Origin: Propioniferax innocua
GTDB lineage: Bacteria; Actinomycetota; Actinomycetes; Propionibacteriales; Propionibacteriaceae
DNA: 64,000 nt
Assembly (NCBI RefSeq): GCF_006716235.1
Contig: NZ_VFOR01000003.1
Coordinates: 1 to 64,000 of the forward strand
Direction: 5' to 3'
The notes beneath the pieces were generated by a model that saw nothing but the letters and a program-made list of their open reading frames with translations, was not told the DNA's origin and made no database searches. Of the stretch, positions 28,641-37,432 are shown in pieces. Within the stretch, counting starts at the first letter, position 1. Each line of letters opens with the position of its first letter. The position numbers and the translations under genes are program-made.

Positions 28641-29690
28641 TCAGATCGAGGCAGCGTACTGATGGACCCAGTACTCGGTGTCGCTGGTCCACTGGCTGAC
28701 GATCACATGGAAGTTGTCGAAGGTCGAACCGGGCACGATGAAGCCGCCGTACGGGTTCTTCTGCTGCGCGCCCCCTCGCGGGAAGTGCGAGACGAGCGGG
28801 GTGGCCGAGCCCATGGCGTCGAAGATGTTGGAGGTCGGCAGTGCCAGTCGTGCGGCTTTGACCGTGTATCCGGAGGATTTGCGGGTGTCGAACCACGAGA
28901 GCGCATAGGCGCCGTTCATGGCGCGCCACTGAATCTCGCCCCATGGCTGGACGGGGCCGACGCTGGTCGCGGCGACTCCCCACCCCCACTGATGGCCGTT
29001 CCATCCCCACGGTTCGTAGGCGGCCGGTTCCCCCAGACGCTCCAGCGGGACGCGGTGCAGCAGCAGCTGCGAATCGACACTGCGATTGAAGCGGGAGGAG
29101 AGCACGTAGGCGTAGCCATCATCGGCCACAGCGTAGGTCTTCTGCTGGAAGGCGCCGCCCAACATGTCACCAGGCCACTGGCACAGGTAGTGCCACGTCT
29201 CACCCTGGTCATCGGATCGCCAGAAGTCGGTGTGATGGGTGTCGTGCAGTCGACCACGCATGAGATGCATGTACAGGGTGTCGCCGACGCGGAACACATC
29301 CGAAGGCAGGGCGGTCATGCCGTTGTGGTGGGGCTCATGGACAAGGCCGCGGGCGTGATTGCCGCCGACGGCCGAGTCGATGCGCAGGTTGTACAGATCG
29401 GTGCTGGAGGAGCGCAGGCCGATCGGGGAACGCCACGAGCCCTCGAACAGCTTGGCGCCGTCGAAAGTGTCGCCGCCGATGAAGAGCATGCCGCGGTTGG
29501 TGTCGACAGGGATGCACAGGTCTGTCCAGGCGGCCCCGAGGTGGCCGGTCTGCTCGGGGCCGGTGAGGCGGCCCAGATGCCGGACGCCGGCGGCCCGGGC
29601 TTCTGGGGCCTCCGAGACCGAGACGCCGATGGCGGCGGCTGCGGCTCCCAGTCCGAGGCCGGTCAGCAGAGAACGACGTGACAACTGCAT
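28641..29690 (-). CDS. Tat-exported DUF4185 protein
   Basis: The 349-residue protein begins with a twin-arginine signal (LSRRSLLTGLGLGAAAAAIG, cleavage near ARA-AG). The mature part matches DUF4185, a five-bladed propeller-like fold found in secreted actinobacterial proteins: WTDLCIPVDTNRGMLFIGGD, DTLYMHLMRG and WRSDDQGETWHYL. It may act on polysaccharides, but no activity is established. CAGGAG lies eight bases before the ATG at 29690. An earlier in-frame ATG at 29759 would bury the signal peptide. Confidence 0.82.
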   Translation of the reverse strand: MQLSRRSLLTGLGLGAAAAAIGVSVSEAPEARAAGVRHLGRLTGPEQTGHLGAAWTDLCIPVDTNRGMLFIGGDTFDGAKLFEGSWRSPIGLRSSSTDLYNLRIDSAVGGNHARGLVHEPHHNGMTALPSDVFRVGDTLYMHLMRGRLHDTHHTDFWRSDDQGETWHYLCQWPGDMLGGAFQQKTYAVADDGYAYVLSSRFNRSVDSQLLLHRVPLERLGEPAAYEPWGWNGHQWGWGVAATSVGPVQPWGEIQWRAMNGAYALSWFDTRKSSGYTVKAARLALPTSNIFDAMGSATPLVSHFPRGGAQQKNPYGGFIVPGSTFDNFHVIVSQWTSDTEYWVHQYAASI

Positions 29691-29793
29691 GTTGAGGCTC
29701 CTGGGGGTGGTGCTTGTGTGTGCAGTCCCACACTGGCGAATCACACCGGGGCCCGCCACCGCGATGGCCCGGAAGCCTCCGCATCACGACCGG

Positions 29794-29799
29794 TAGAAT
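29794..29799 (+). promoter_or_regulatory. -10 box of a probable leaderless promoter
   Basis: TAGAAT is followed after seven bases by the GTG start at 29807. Confidence 0.5.
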
Positions 29800-29806
29800 C
29801 ACGCGG

Positions 29807-31120
29807 GTGACCTTGGAATATCGAACGATCAACTGCTCGCCCGAGGACATCACCATGTCCGCATACCCCGGTGCGCCCGGGCCCGGAGACGTCCCTGATG
29901 ATTTCCGGCGGTGGCGGCAGGCGGTACAGATCGGTTTTCATCAAAATCGATCCAATGCCCGCTCGCTGCAGCTCTACTACGAAGAGGCCTGCGCAGATGG
30001 ATGGACTCTGCGGGGGTTCCATGACTCCGAGCAGCCGGCGTCGGCGCTGGGCGCGGATTATCCGGTGGCCACGTACGCCTCCTTGGAGAAGGACATGAAC
30101 ATCGGGGCGCCCGAGCTCATGCCCGCCCACCTGATCACCGAGGTGACGGTGCGCCCCACGCACCGACGCCGCGGCATCCTCCGGCGAATGATGACCGACG
30201 ACCTCACCGATGCCAAGGAGCGCGGCATTCCGCTGGCGGCGCTCACGGCCACCGAGGCGACCATCTACGGACGTTTCGGATTCGGCCCGACGACGTTCAT
30301 CAACCGCATTCAGGTCAAGACCGATATTCGCTTCCGGCTCCGCGAGCAGCCCAGCGGCACCATCCACATGACGAGCCGTGACCAGCTCGTGCGGTTGGCT
30401 CCCAAGTTCTTCCAGCGGGTCCACGAACGCAATGTGGGTTCGGTGGGACGCTCCCGCAACGACGCCTACATGAGTGCCGGGCACTGGAGCTACAGCGATC
30501 AAACAAGTGATGAGACCGTCCGCAACATCGTCCACATGGACGAGAACGGCCAGGTGGACGGGTATGCCAGTTACATGGTGACCGACGACATCACGCGTGC
30601 ACGGACTCTGACCATCCGTGATCTCTGCGCAGCCAATTCCAACGCCCACATCGCTTTGTTCGCTTATCTGGCGTCCATCGATCTGGTGGAGAAGGTCGAG
30701 TGGGACCGGGCTCCGGTCAACGATCCTCTGGAGTGGGCGTTGGTGGACCGCCGCTGCTACCGCGTCACCGAGCGCACCGACCTCATCTGGTGCCGCATCC
30801 TCGATCCGGTCCGCATCTTGTCGGCACGTGCCTACCCGGGGGTCGACTCCGAGCTGATCCTGGGCGTGGAGGATCCGATGGGTTTCGCTGATGGTGTCTT
30901 TCACCTACGGGCTGTGGATGGAACGGGTACCGTTGAGAGAACCGACTCTCCGGCCGAGATCACCATGGGGGCTGATGCTCTGGCATCGTTGTTCCTGGGT
31001 GGCGTCGATGCGCGGACGTTGGAGGCATCAGGACGTTTGTCGGGCTCACCTGAGGCGATCAGCCGCGCACAGCAGCTGTTCACCAGCCTCGGCCAGCCCT
31101 ATTCGAATACATACTTCTAA
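29807..31120 (+). CDS. Eis-like GNAT acetyltransferase (second of two)
   Basis: The 437-residue protein has the same layout as the gene at 24833: VTVRPTHRRRGILRRMMTDD forms the acetyl-CoA loop, and the chain ends PYSNTYF with the expected terminal phenylalanine. The two are clearly paralogous but diverged outside the motif. The GTG at 29807 fits a leaderless mRNA; an ATG at 29854 with GAGGA upstream is the alternative. The Gbn-like gene follows after 9 bp. Confidence 0.83.
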   Translation: MTLEYRTINCSPEDITMSAYPGAPGPGDVPDDFRRWRQAVQIGFHQNRSNARSLQLYYEEACADGWTLRGFHDSEQPASALGADYPVATYASLEKDMNIGAPELMPAHLITEVTVRPTHRRRGILRRMMTDDLTDAKERGIPLAALTATEATIYGRFGFGPTTFINRIQVKTDIRFRLREQPSGTIHMTSRDQLVRLAPKFFQRVHERNVGSVGRSRNDAYMSAGHWSYSDQTSDETVRNIVHMDENGQVDGYASYMVTDDITRARTLTIRDLCAANSNAHIALFAYLASIDLVEKVEWDRAPVNDPLEWALVDRRCYRVTERTDLIWCRILDPVRILSARAYPGVDSELILGVEDPMGFADGVFHLRAVDGTGTVERTDSPAEITMGADALASLFLGGVDARTLEASGRLSGSPEAISRAQQLFTSLGQPYSNTYF

Positions 31121-31129
31121 GGAGAGGGC

Positions 31130-31612
31130 ATGCCGTCACCGCTGCATCCGGCCAAGCCTTTGGCTGCTGGAGTTCGGATCGTGGGGGACCAACGTGAATC
31201 CCTCGCCATGGAGCTTTCACTGCGCTATGCCGCCGGTGAGTCGATCCGCTCTCTGGCCGACAGCACCGGGCGTTCCTACGGGTTCATCCAGTCGCTGTTG
31301 AAGGAGTCCGGGGTGGAGTTTCGGCCTCGCGGCGGGGCGACCCGCGGTGAGGCTGCGAGAGCCAGGCAGCAGGCGCACCGTGAGGCTGCGGCAGCGGTGC
31401 CACGCATCGCCACGGGGCTGGCCGTCGGCGGTCAGCCTGCGATCGTGGATCCCGAGTCGGCGGTCAAGGCCCGCAAACGAGCCACCAAGGCGGTGAAGCG
31501 GACGCCCGGGCTGAGCAGGGCGGCCATCCCGAAGCCGACGCCCGCCGAGGAGGCTGCGATGGCCAAGGACGGCAAGAAGAAGTCCAAGAAGTCCAAGAAG
31601 AAGGGCAAGTAG
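31130..31612 (+). CDS. Gbn-like nucleoid-associated HTH protein
   Basis: The 160-residue protein has a helix-turn-helix at about 18-65 (LSLRYAAGESIRSLADSTGRSYGFIQSLL, with GVEFRPRGGATRG following). This core is close to the small Streptomyces protein SCO1839, described as the GATC-binding nucleoid protein Gbn, and to Rv1473A, which likewise sits near the ABC-F gene. Unlike those short proteins, this one continues with an Ala-rich region and ends in a lysine-rich tail (KDGKKKSKKSKKKGK). AAGGAGAGG precedes the ATG. DNA compaction or gene regulation is inferred. Confidence 0.78.
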   Translation: MPSPLHPAKPLAAGVRIVGDQRESLAMELSLRYAAGESIRSLADSTGRSYGFIQSLLKESGVEFRPRGGATRGEAARARQQAHREAAAAVPRIATGLAVGGQPAIVDPESAVKARKRATKAVKRTPGLSRAAIPKPTPAEEAAMAKDGKKKSKKSKKKGK

Positions 31613-31658
31613 GCCCAGCGGGTGAACAGGCCCACCGGATGAACAGGGGGAGGAACGC

Positions 31659-33515
31659 ATGTCCATGATGGGCGGCGGAGGTGGCCCCCTCCTCAGCGGA
31701 CTTCGCAAGGATCGCAGCGTCGTTCGCGAGTCCTTGCCGAAGGGTCTCGTGCGTCGCGTCGCGGGCTACGGGCGGCCCTACCGGGGGCTCATTCTTGGAT
31801 TCCTCGTGGTGCTTGCGGCCTCAAGCGCCGTCGGCGTCGTGCCGCCACTGCTGTTGCAGCGAATCATCGACCGTGGCGTCATCGGCGGAGACCAGCGCCT
31901 GGTCATCACCTTGGCCATCGTGGTGGCCGTGATCGCGTTCGTGGACGCTGCCCTCAATCTCGTTGGACGTTGGTGCTCTTCACATCTGGGCGAGAGCCTG
32001 ATCCGTGACCTGCGTACCCAGGTGTTCGCCCACGTGCAGTCCATGCCGCTGGCATTCTTCACTCGCGCCCAGACCGGAAAACTCGTCTCGCGACTCAACA
32101 CCGACGTGATCGGTGCACAGCAGGCGTTCACCTCCACCCTCACCAATTCGGTGGCCAACATCCTCACCGTCGGTCTGACACTGGCGGCGATGTTCACACT
32201 CTCGATCCGCCTGACGATCGCGGCTCTGGTCATCGTCCCGATCTTTCTCATTCCGGCGAAGATCATGGGGGCACGGTTGGCTGAGCTGACCCGCCAGCAG
32301 ATGAACCTCAATGCCGAGGTGTCTGGACTGATGACCGAGCGGTTCAGCGTCTCTGGAGCTCTGCTGGTGAAGCTGTTCGGTGATGCCCGCGTCGAGGAGG
32401 AGCGTTTCGCCGAGAGCGCCGGGCAGTTGCGCAGTGTCGCGGTGCGGATCGCGATGAACATCCGCTTCTTCATGGTGTCCCTGACGCTGCTCGCGGCCCT
32501 GGCCACGGCGCTGGTCTACGGGCTCGGTGGCGTCTGGGCCATTCGTGGAACGTTGACGATCGGGACCCTCACCGCGATGGCCGGATTGTTGGCGCGTCTC
32601 TACGCTCCGCTCACGCAGCTCACCAACCTGCGAGTCGACATCATGACGGCTCTGGTGAGTTTCGACCGTGTCTTCGAGGTCCTCGACACCAAGCCGGCCA
32701 TCACCGATGCCCCTGGCGCCAAGGAGGCCTCCGGGCTGGGGAAGGTGGAGTTCGATCACGTCTCGTTCGGCTATCCCGACACCGTGACGCTGGCGTCCCT
32801 GGAGGTCACTGGGAGCGAGGACCAAGCCGAAACCGAGCAGGTCCTCCATGACGTGTCGTTCTCGGTGGAGCCGGGGCGGACGCTTGCGATCGTGGGGCCG
32901 TCAGGAGCCGGTAAGACCACGGTCACGCATCTGGTGGCGCGGTTGTACGACGTCGATTCCGGAGCAGTGCGCGTCGGTGGTGACGATGTGCGTGACCTGA
33001 CGCAGGCGTCATTGCGCCACAGCGTCGGCTATGTGACCCAGGACGCGCACATGTTCCACGACACGGTGCGCCACAATCTCCTGTATGCCAAGCCCGACGC
33101 CACCGATGCCGAGCTCTGGAAGGCGCTGGAGTCGGCCCGGATCGACGACCTCGTCCGGCACCTGCCCGACGGTCTTGACACCCTCATCGGCGAGCGCGGC
33201 TACCGCCTCTCCGGCGGGGAACGTCAACGACTGGCCATCGCACGACTGCTGCTGAAGTCACCTCCGATCGTGGTGCTCGATGAGGCGACCGCCCACCTGG
33301 ATGCCGAATCCGAGGCCCGCGTCCAGCAGGCTCTCGACCTGGCCGCGCAGGGCCGTACCGCCATCGTGATCGCGCACCGGCTCTCGACCGTGCGCCGCGC
33401 CGATGAGATCTGTGTGCTGGAGAAGGGCCGCGTCACCGAACGGGGGCGGCACGAGGAACTCCTCGCCCTCGACGGGACATACGCGCAGCTGTATCGCACA
33501 CAGTTCGCAGAATGA
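31659..33515 (+). CDS. ABC exporter, fused membrane and ATPase domains
   Basis: The 618-residue half-transporter has a six-helix type-I exporter domain (about 35-330) and an ATPase domain (about 360-615) with Walker A GPSGAGKTT, signature LSGGERQRL, Walker B VVLDEAT and the H-loop IAHRLST. A glycine-rich MMGGGGGP N-terminus is a feature of one actinobacterial group. It would work as a homodimer or with an unseen partner. Substrate unknown. GGGGAGGAA precedes the ATG. It converges with the next gene with only 4 bp between. Confidence 0.88.
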   Translation: MSMMGGGGGPLLSGLRKDRSVVRESLPKGLVRRVAGYGRPYRGLILGFLVVLAASSAVGVVPPLLLQRIIDRGVIGGDQRLVITLAIVVAVIAFVDAALNLVGRWCSSHLGESLIRDLRTQVFAHVQSMPLAFFTRAQTGKLVSRLNTDVIGAQQAFTSTLTNSVANILTVGLTLAAMFTLSIRLTIAALVIVPIFLIPAKIMGARLAELTRQQMNLNAEVSGLMTERFSVSGALLVKLFGDARVEEERFAESAGQLRSVAVRIAMNIRFFMVSLTLLAALATALVYGLGGVWAIRGTLTIGTLTAMAGLLARLYAPLTQLTNLRVDIMTALVSFDRVFEVLDTKPAITDAPGAKEASGLGKVEFDHVSFGYPDTVTLASLEVTGSEDQAETEQVLHDVSFSVEPGRTLAIVGPSGAGKTTVTHLVARLYDVDSGAVRVGGDDVRDLTQASLRHSVGYVTQDAHMFHDTVRHNLLYAKPDATDAELWKALESARIDDLVRHLPDGLDTLIGERGYRLSGGERQRLAIARLLLKSPPIVVLDEATAHLDAESEARVQQALDLAAQGRTAIVIAHRLSTVRRADEICVLEKGRVTERGRHEELLALDGTYAQLYRTQFAE

Positions 33516-33519
33516 CCGG

Positions 33520-34317
33520 TCATCGGCAGAACACCGCCACGCGCACCGCGATCTGAAGTTCCTGAACGTCGGCGTCGTCGATCCGTCCATGGTCGTGGAA
33601 CGCGTTCGGCCCCATGCCGACGACCGCTGCGGCGATGTCGGCCGGCACGGTGCGTCGGTCGGTGGCCTCAAACACCTGTTTCCGATGCCACCCGGCGTCG
33701 GCGGCGCGGGCGTCGATGTCGGAGGACTTGTCATCGTCGATGCCGAGCAGACCGAACCGCGTCCGTAATTCCGCCAGATGCTCCGGCAGGGGAGAGGCCA
33801 CGATCGCGGTGGACGCGAACCGTGCGAAATCGCCCCAGTTCCGGGGTGCGAATACCGACATGACCACATCGGCCGCCCCTGTGCGTACCGGGAGTCCTGC
33901 CCAGGTGTCGGCCACCACCGCGCCGACACCTGGCTTTTTCGCCGCACGTCGACACGCATAGGGGCTCACATCGCACGCGATCCCGCGCCCACCGGTTCGC
34001 TCCACCACGGCTGCCAGATGATGTCCCGGGCCGGCACCGGCATCGACGATCGTCGCGGGGTCGACGCGGGCGGCGACCTCGGCCAGAGCGTCGGTGAGCG
34101 TGTCGAACAGCCCGGCGCGAAGCACATCGACACGTCGGGCGACCATTTCGGCGGTGTCGGCGTTCCTCCCCGGAGCGTGGCCCAACAGATTCACATGCCC
34201 CTGCCGGGCCACGTCGAACACATGCCCTGACGTGCACCGCAGGGAACCGGATGTGAGGGTGAAGGGCTGTCTGCAGTGCGGGCATTGCAGACAGTCGACC
34301 ACGTGGGTCAGGGTCAC
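33520..34317 (-). CDS. RlmA-like 23S rRNA (guanine-N1) methyltransferase
   Basis: The 265-residue protein has an N-terminal zinc knuckle, CPHCRQPF followed by LRCTSGHVFDVARQGHVNLL, and a SAM-binding domain with VDAGAGPGHHLAAV near residue 92 and the FAPRNW motif. These mark the RlmA/TlrB family, which methylates G745 or G748 of 23S rRNA; the second type can lower macrolide sensitivity. Which base is modified cannot be told. The GTG at 34317 overlaps the SDR stop codon (GTGA). Confidence 0.85.
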   Translation of the reverse strand: MTLTHVVDCLQCPHCRQPFTLTSGSLRCTSGHVFDVARQGHVNLLGHAPGRNADTAEMVARRVDVLRAGLFDTLTDALAEVAARVDPATIVDAGAGPGHHLAAVVERTGGRGIACDVSPYACRRAAKKPGVGAVVADTWAGLPVRTGAADVVMSVFAPRNWGDFARFASTAIVASPLPEHLAELRTRFGLLGIDDDKSSDIDARAADAGWHRKQVFEATDRRTVPADIAAAVVGMGPNAFHDHGRIDDADVQELQIAVRVAVFCR

Positions 34318-35102
34318 GGCATCGGGATGAGGCCGCCGTCGACGGGGATCACGCAGCCGGAGACGTAGGAGGCCGCCGGTGAGAGCAGGAAGGTCGCGAT
34401 GCGGCCGAACTCCTCGGGTGTGCCGATACGGCCCAACGGGATCTCGTCCTCGGTGGCCTCCTTGGCCGCAGCCGGATCATCGGACAGGCTCCAGAGCTGC
34501 TGCATGCGATCGGTGCCGATCTTGCCGGGCATCAGGCCGAACACGCGTGCACCGATCGGCCCAAACGTCGTGGAGTACTGGCTGATGAGTGAGGCCAGCC
34601 CAGGGCGCAGGCCGTTGGAGATCGTGAGGTCGTTGATCGGCAGCTTCGCGGACGATGAGAGGACCAAGCCGATCGCTGGGCCGCTGACGCCACGGGGGCC
34701 GGCGGTCTCGGGGTATTTGGCGTACCGCAGCACTGCGTCCATGGTTCGGACTGCAGCCAGGAACACCGATTCGAACGCGCCGCGCCATTCGTCGTCGGTA
34801 TTGGTCGCGGCGGTGCCGGCCGGGGGGCCACCGACGCTGATGAACGCTCCATCGAGGCGGTCCCACGTCTCCATGGCGACCTCACAGGCTCGCACCGGCG
34901 TCAGGGGTTCGGCGAGATCGCCCACGACCGCGACGGCTCGGTCCGTGCCGAGCTTGCGGGCGCGCTCCACCAGAACCTCTTCACGTCGGGCGACCAGGAC
35001 CACGCGTGCACCTTCGGCCACCAGGCTCCTGGCGGTGGCATATCCGAGTCCGCTGCTGGCGGCGGTGACGACGAACACGCGGTCGGTCAGATTGAGGTCC
35101 AT
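34314..35102 (-). CDS. SDR-family protein with atypical active site
   Basis: The 262-residue protein has the Rossmann motif TAASSGLGYATARSL near residue 13 and the C-terminal IPVDGGLIPMP typical of FabG-like SDRs. The usual Ser-Tyr-x-x-x-Lys triad is changed: the serine run LSSSAKLP is present, but the position of YxxxK reads SNGLR in LTISNGLRPG. It may use other residues or be non-catalytic. AGGAAGAG precedes the ATG. It sits between SURF1 and the RlmA-like gene, to which it is translationally coupled. Confidence 0.85.
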   Translation of the reverse strand: MDLNLTDRVFVVTAASSGLGYATARSLVAEGARVVLVARREEVLVERARKLGTDRAVAVVGDLAEPLTPVRACEVAMETWDRLDGAFISVGGPPAGTAATNTDDEWRGAFESVFLAAVRTMDAVLRYAKYPETAGPRGVSGPAIGLVLSSSAKLPINDLTISNGLRPGLASLISQYSTTFGPIGARVFGLMPGKIGTDRMQQLWSLSDDPAAAKEATEDEIPLGRIGTPEEFGRIATFLLSPAASYVSGCVIPVDGGLIPMP

Positions 35103-35159
35103 GGCTCTTCCTATCGGTTGTGGGCGGCTGGCCCCGGCTTCTCGGTCCGCCTCAGCATC

Positions 35160-35936
35160 TCAGTCAGTGCGGTTGGTGTCGGGCTCGGGGGCCGGATTCG
35201 TACTGGTGTCCCGGCCCCTGCGTCGTTCGCGGATATCACCGCGGATGAACACCACCAGTCCAACCAGCGCGATGCCGGTGAACATGAACCACTGCACGGC
35301 GTACCAGAAGTGCGGGCCTTCGGAGAGCTCTGGCAGTGCGACCGGCACGAATCCACCCTCCTGCGGAGGCGTCATCTCCAGGACGCTCACGTACCCGTCC
35401 TGTACCGGATGGGGGAGAGCCTCGGCCAGGGCGTCGCTGTTGATGAGGCGGATCTGACCGTTGACCGGTTCCAGCGCGTTGCGTCGCCCGTTCTCGGATG
35501 GACGCAGGTGCGCGGTGATCGTCACCTCACCGGTCGGTGGTGCAGGGGCGGTCTCGGGCATCGGTTGACCGCGTTCGACGGGGATGAAGCCACGGTCGAC
35601 CAGCAAGGCCCGCCCGTCGCCGAGCTCCAGGGGAGTGACCACCTCGATGCCGGGGGTCTCGTCGTTGACGCGGTAGCGCGCGATGAACTGGTGCTCGGCA
35701 TCGAAGGTGCCGGTCACCGTGACGCGTTGCCACTCGTCCTCATCGGTGATGGGCTGATCGGCGACGTCGGAATAGGGGATCGGTGGACGGTTCTGGTTCG
35801 CGATCACCACGGCGTTGGCGCTCTGACGCTGCTCGAGCCGACGCAGCTGCCATTGTCCGAGGTTGACGAAGGCGATGCCCAGAACCAGCACGAAGACCAG
35901 CAGGCCCAGCCAGCGGAGATAGAGACGTCGCACCAC
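35160..35936 (-). CDS. SURF1-family cytochrome c oxidase assembly protein
   Basis: The 258-residue protein has an N-terminal helix (LYLRWLGLLVFVLVLGIAFV), the LGQWQLRRLEQR signature directly after it, a periplasmic region with LLVDRGFIPV, and a second helix near residue 215 (FWYAVQWFMFTGIALVGLVV). SURF1 proteins help insert heme a. TAGAGT just upstream suggests a leaderless start at GTG 35936 or the next GTG, 35933. The acid-rich C-terminal tail is cytoplasmic by the topology. It complements ctaA and ctaB in the window. Confidence 0.88.
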   Translation of the reverse strand: MVRRLYLRWLGLLVFVLVLGIAFVNLGQWQLRRLEQRQSANAVVIANQNRPPIPYSDVADQPITDEDEWQRVTVTGTFDAEHQFIARYRVNDETPGIEVVTPLELGDGRALLVDRGFIPVERGQPMPETAPAPPTGEVTITAHLRPSENGRRNALEPVNGQIRLINSDALAEALPHPVQDGYVSVLEMTPPQEGGFVPVALPELSEGPHFWYAVQWFMFTGIALVGLVVFIRGDIRERRRGRDTSTNPAPEPDTNRTD

Positions 35937-35939
35937 TCC

Positions 35940-35945
35940 ACTCTA
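35940..35945 (-). promoter_or_regulatory. -10 box before the SURF1 gene
   Basis: On the minus strand TAGAGT lies three bases before GTG 35936 and six before GTG 35933. The spacing favours the second GTG as the leaderless start. Confidence 0.4.
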
Positions 35946-35966
35946 GGCGGTCGGTCTTCGGGGCGG

Positions 35967-36287
35967 TCACTGCTCGATGCTGGCGTCCTGGCCTTCGGTG
36001 TCGCCGGAACCCTCGTCACCGGAGCCTTCGGGGGTGGCGTCGTGCATGAGTTGGGTGAGATTGGCCGCGGCCTGACCGAGCGTGGCTCCTTGTCCGACGA
36101 GCACTCCAAGGGTGAACACCGTCAGCGGTGAAGCAGGTCGGGTCACGTTGTTCGCGGCATCGCGGGCGAGGTCGAGGATGATGTGCATGGTGTCCTCATC
36201 GAGCACGCTTCCGCTCGTCTCCGTCTCGAGGGCCAGCTCCGAATCCAGGGTCTCCAACCAAGATTGAAGGCGGATCTGTTCGGCCAT
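35967..36287 (-). CDS. DUF6457 protein
   Basis: Small 106-residue acidic protein with LQSWLETLDSELAL, ILDLARDAANNVTRPASPLTVFTLG and an acidic Gly/Glu/Asp tail. It matches DUF6457, found beside molybdenum-cofactor genes in many actinobacteria; here it is divergent from moaA. GGAAGGA precedes the ATG at 36287. The frame stays open far upstream through moaA, but that part is a shadow. Function unknown. Confidence 0.78.
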   Translation of the reverse strand: MAEQIRLQSWLETLDSELALETETSGSVLDEDTMHIILDLARDAANNVTRPASPLTVFTLGVLVGQGATLGQAAANLTQLMHDATPEGSGDEGSGDTEGQDASIEQ

Positions 36288-36388
36288 CTTCGTCCTTCCA
36301 TGCCGGGGTGGGGTTCTTCCCGATGATTGCACGCCGCTTTCCTGACCCTTCGGCGGGGCGGTGCCTGAGCGTCGGAAAAGGTGGGTCG

Positions 36389-36394
36389 TACACT
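36389..36394 (+). promoter_or_regulatory. -10 box of the leaderless moaA promoter
   Basis: TACACT is followed after seven bases by the moaA ATG at 36402. Confidence 0.5.
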
Positions 36395-36401
36395 GGCGCG
36401 C

Positions 36402-37412
36402 ATGTCTGATCCGGTCCCCACGCGCCTTCCCCTGGCTGACACTCACGGACGGATCGCCACAGATCTCCGGGTGTCGCTCACCGATAGGTGCAACCTGCGC
36501 TGTACCTACTGCATGCCTGCCGAGGGCGTGCCGTGGCAGCCGATCTCCGAGCAGCTCACCTTCGATGAACTGGTGCGTCTGATCGGCATCGGTGTGCGAC
36601 GCCTTGGTATCCGCACGGTGCGTCTCACCGGTGGGGAGCCTCTGCTGCGCAAGGACCTGGAGGAACTCATCGGTGCCATCGCGGGCCTCGAACCACGCCC
36701 GCAGGTGGCCCTGACGACCAACGGCATCGGGCTCGACCGGCGCGCCGAGAAGATCGCCGCAGCCGGACTCGATCGCATCAACATCTCGATCGACACACTC
36801 GATCGCCAACGATTCAAGGAACTCACGCGACGCGATCGGCTCGCCGATGTCCTCGCCGGTATCGACGCCGCCGTCGCAGCAGGGCTGCATCCGGTGAAGA
36901 TCAACACCGTGCCGATGCGAGGCATCAATGATGGCGAGTTCGTTGATCTCGTGCGCTGGGCGATGCGCACCGGCGTCCAACTCCGTTTCATCGAGCAGAT
37001 GCCGCTCGACGCCCAGCACGGCTGGACACGGGACGGCATGATCACCGCCAACGAGGTGCAGGGCGCGCTGGAGGAGGTCTTCACCCTCACGCCGTTCGGT
37101 CAGCGTGGCAGCGCTCCGGCCGAGCGCTTCCGCATCGACGACACCGAGCATGTCGTCGGCATCATCGCCTCGGTGACGCGTCCGTTCTGCGGAGCGTGCG
37201 ATCGTGTCCGGCTCACCGCCGACGGGCAGATCCGCAACTGCCTGTTCGCGCGAACCGAATCGGACCTCCGGGAGTTGCTGCGCGGGGGAGCCGATGAGGA
37301 CGCCATCGTGGAACGCTGGGTGGGCGCCGTGCGCGCCAAACTGCCCGGCCACGGCATCAACGACCCCTCGTTCCTCCAGCCGGATCGGCCGATGTCGGCG
37401 ATCGGTGGCTGA
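36402..37412 (+). CDS. moaA: GTP 3',8-cyclase
   Basis: Radical-SAM enzyme starting molybdopterin synthesis from GTP. The 336-residue protein has the SAM-cluster motif CNLRCTYC near residue 28, TGGEPLLRKDL, the second cluster cysteines in FCGACDRVRLTADGQIRNC near residue 262, and the functionally required Gly-Gly C-terminus (MSAIGG). The ATG at 36402 is favoured over an in-frame upstream ATG because of the -10 box placement. No other moa genes are in the window. Confidence 0.95.
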   Translation: MSDPVPTRLPLADTHGRIATDLRVSLTDRCNLRCTYCMPAEGVPWQPISEQLTFDELVRLIGIGVRRLGIRTVRLTGGEPLLRKDLEELIGAIAGLEPRPQVALTTNGIGLDRRAEKIAAAGLDRINISIDTLDRQRFKELTRRDRLADVLAGIDAAVAAGLHPVKINTVPMRGINDGEFVDLVRWAMRTGVQLRFIEQMPLDAQHGWTRDGMITANEVQGALEEVFTLTPFGQRGSAPAERFRIDDTEHVVGIIASVTRPFCGACDRVRLTADGQIRNCLFARTESDLRELLRGGADEDAIVERWVGAVRAKLPGHGINDPSFLQPDRPMSAIGG

Positions 37413-37432
37413 CGTCCCGAACACGAGAGGGG

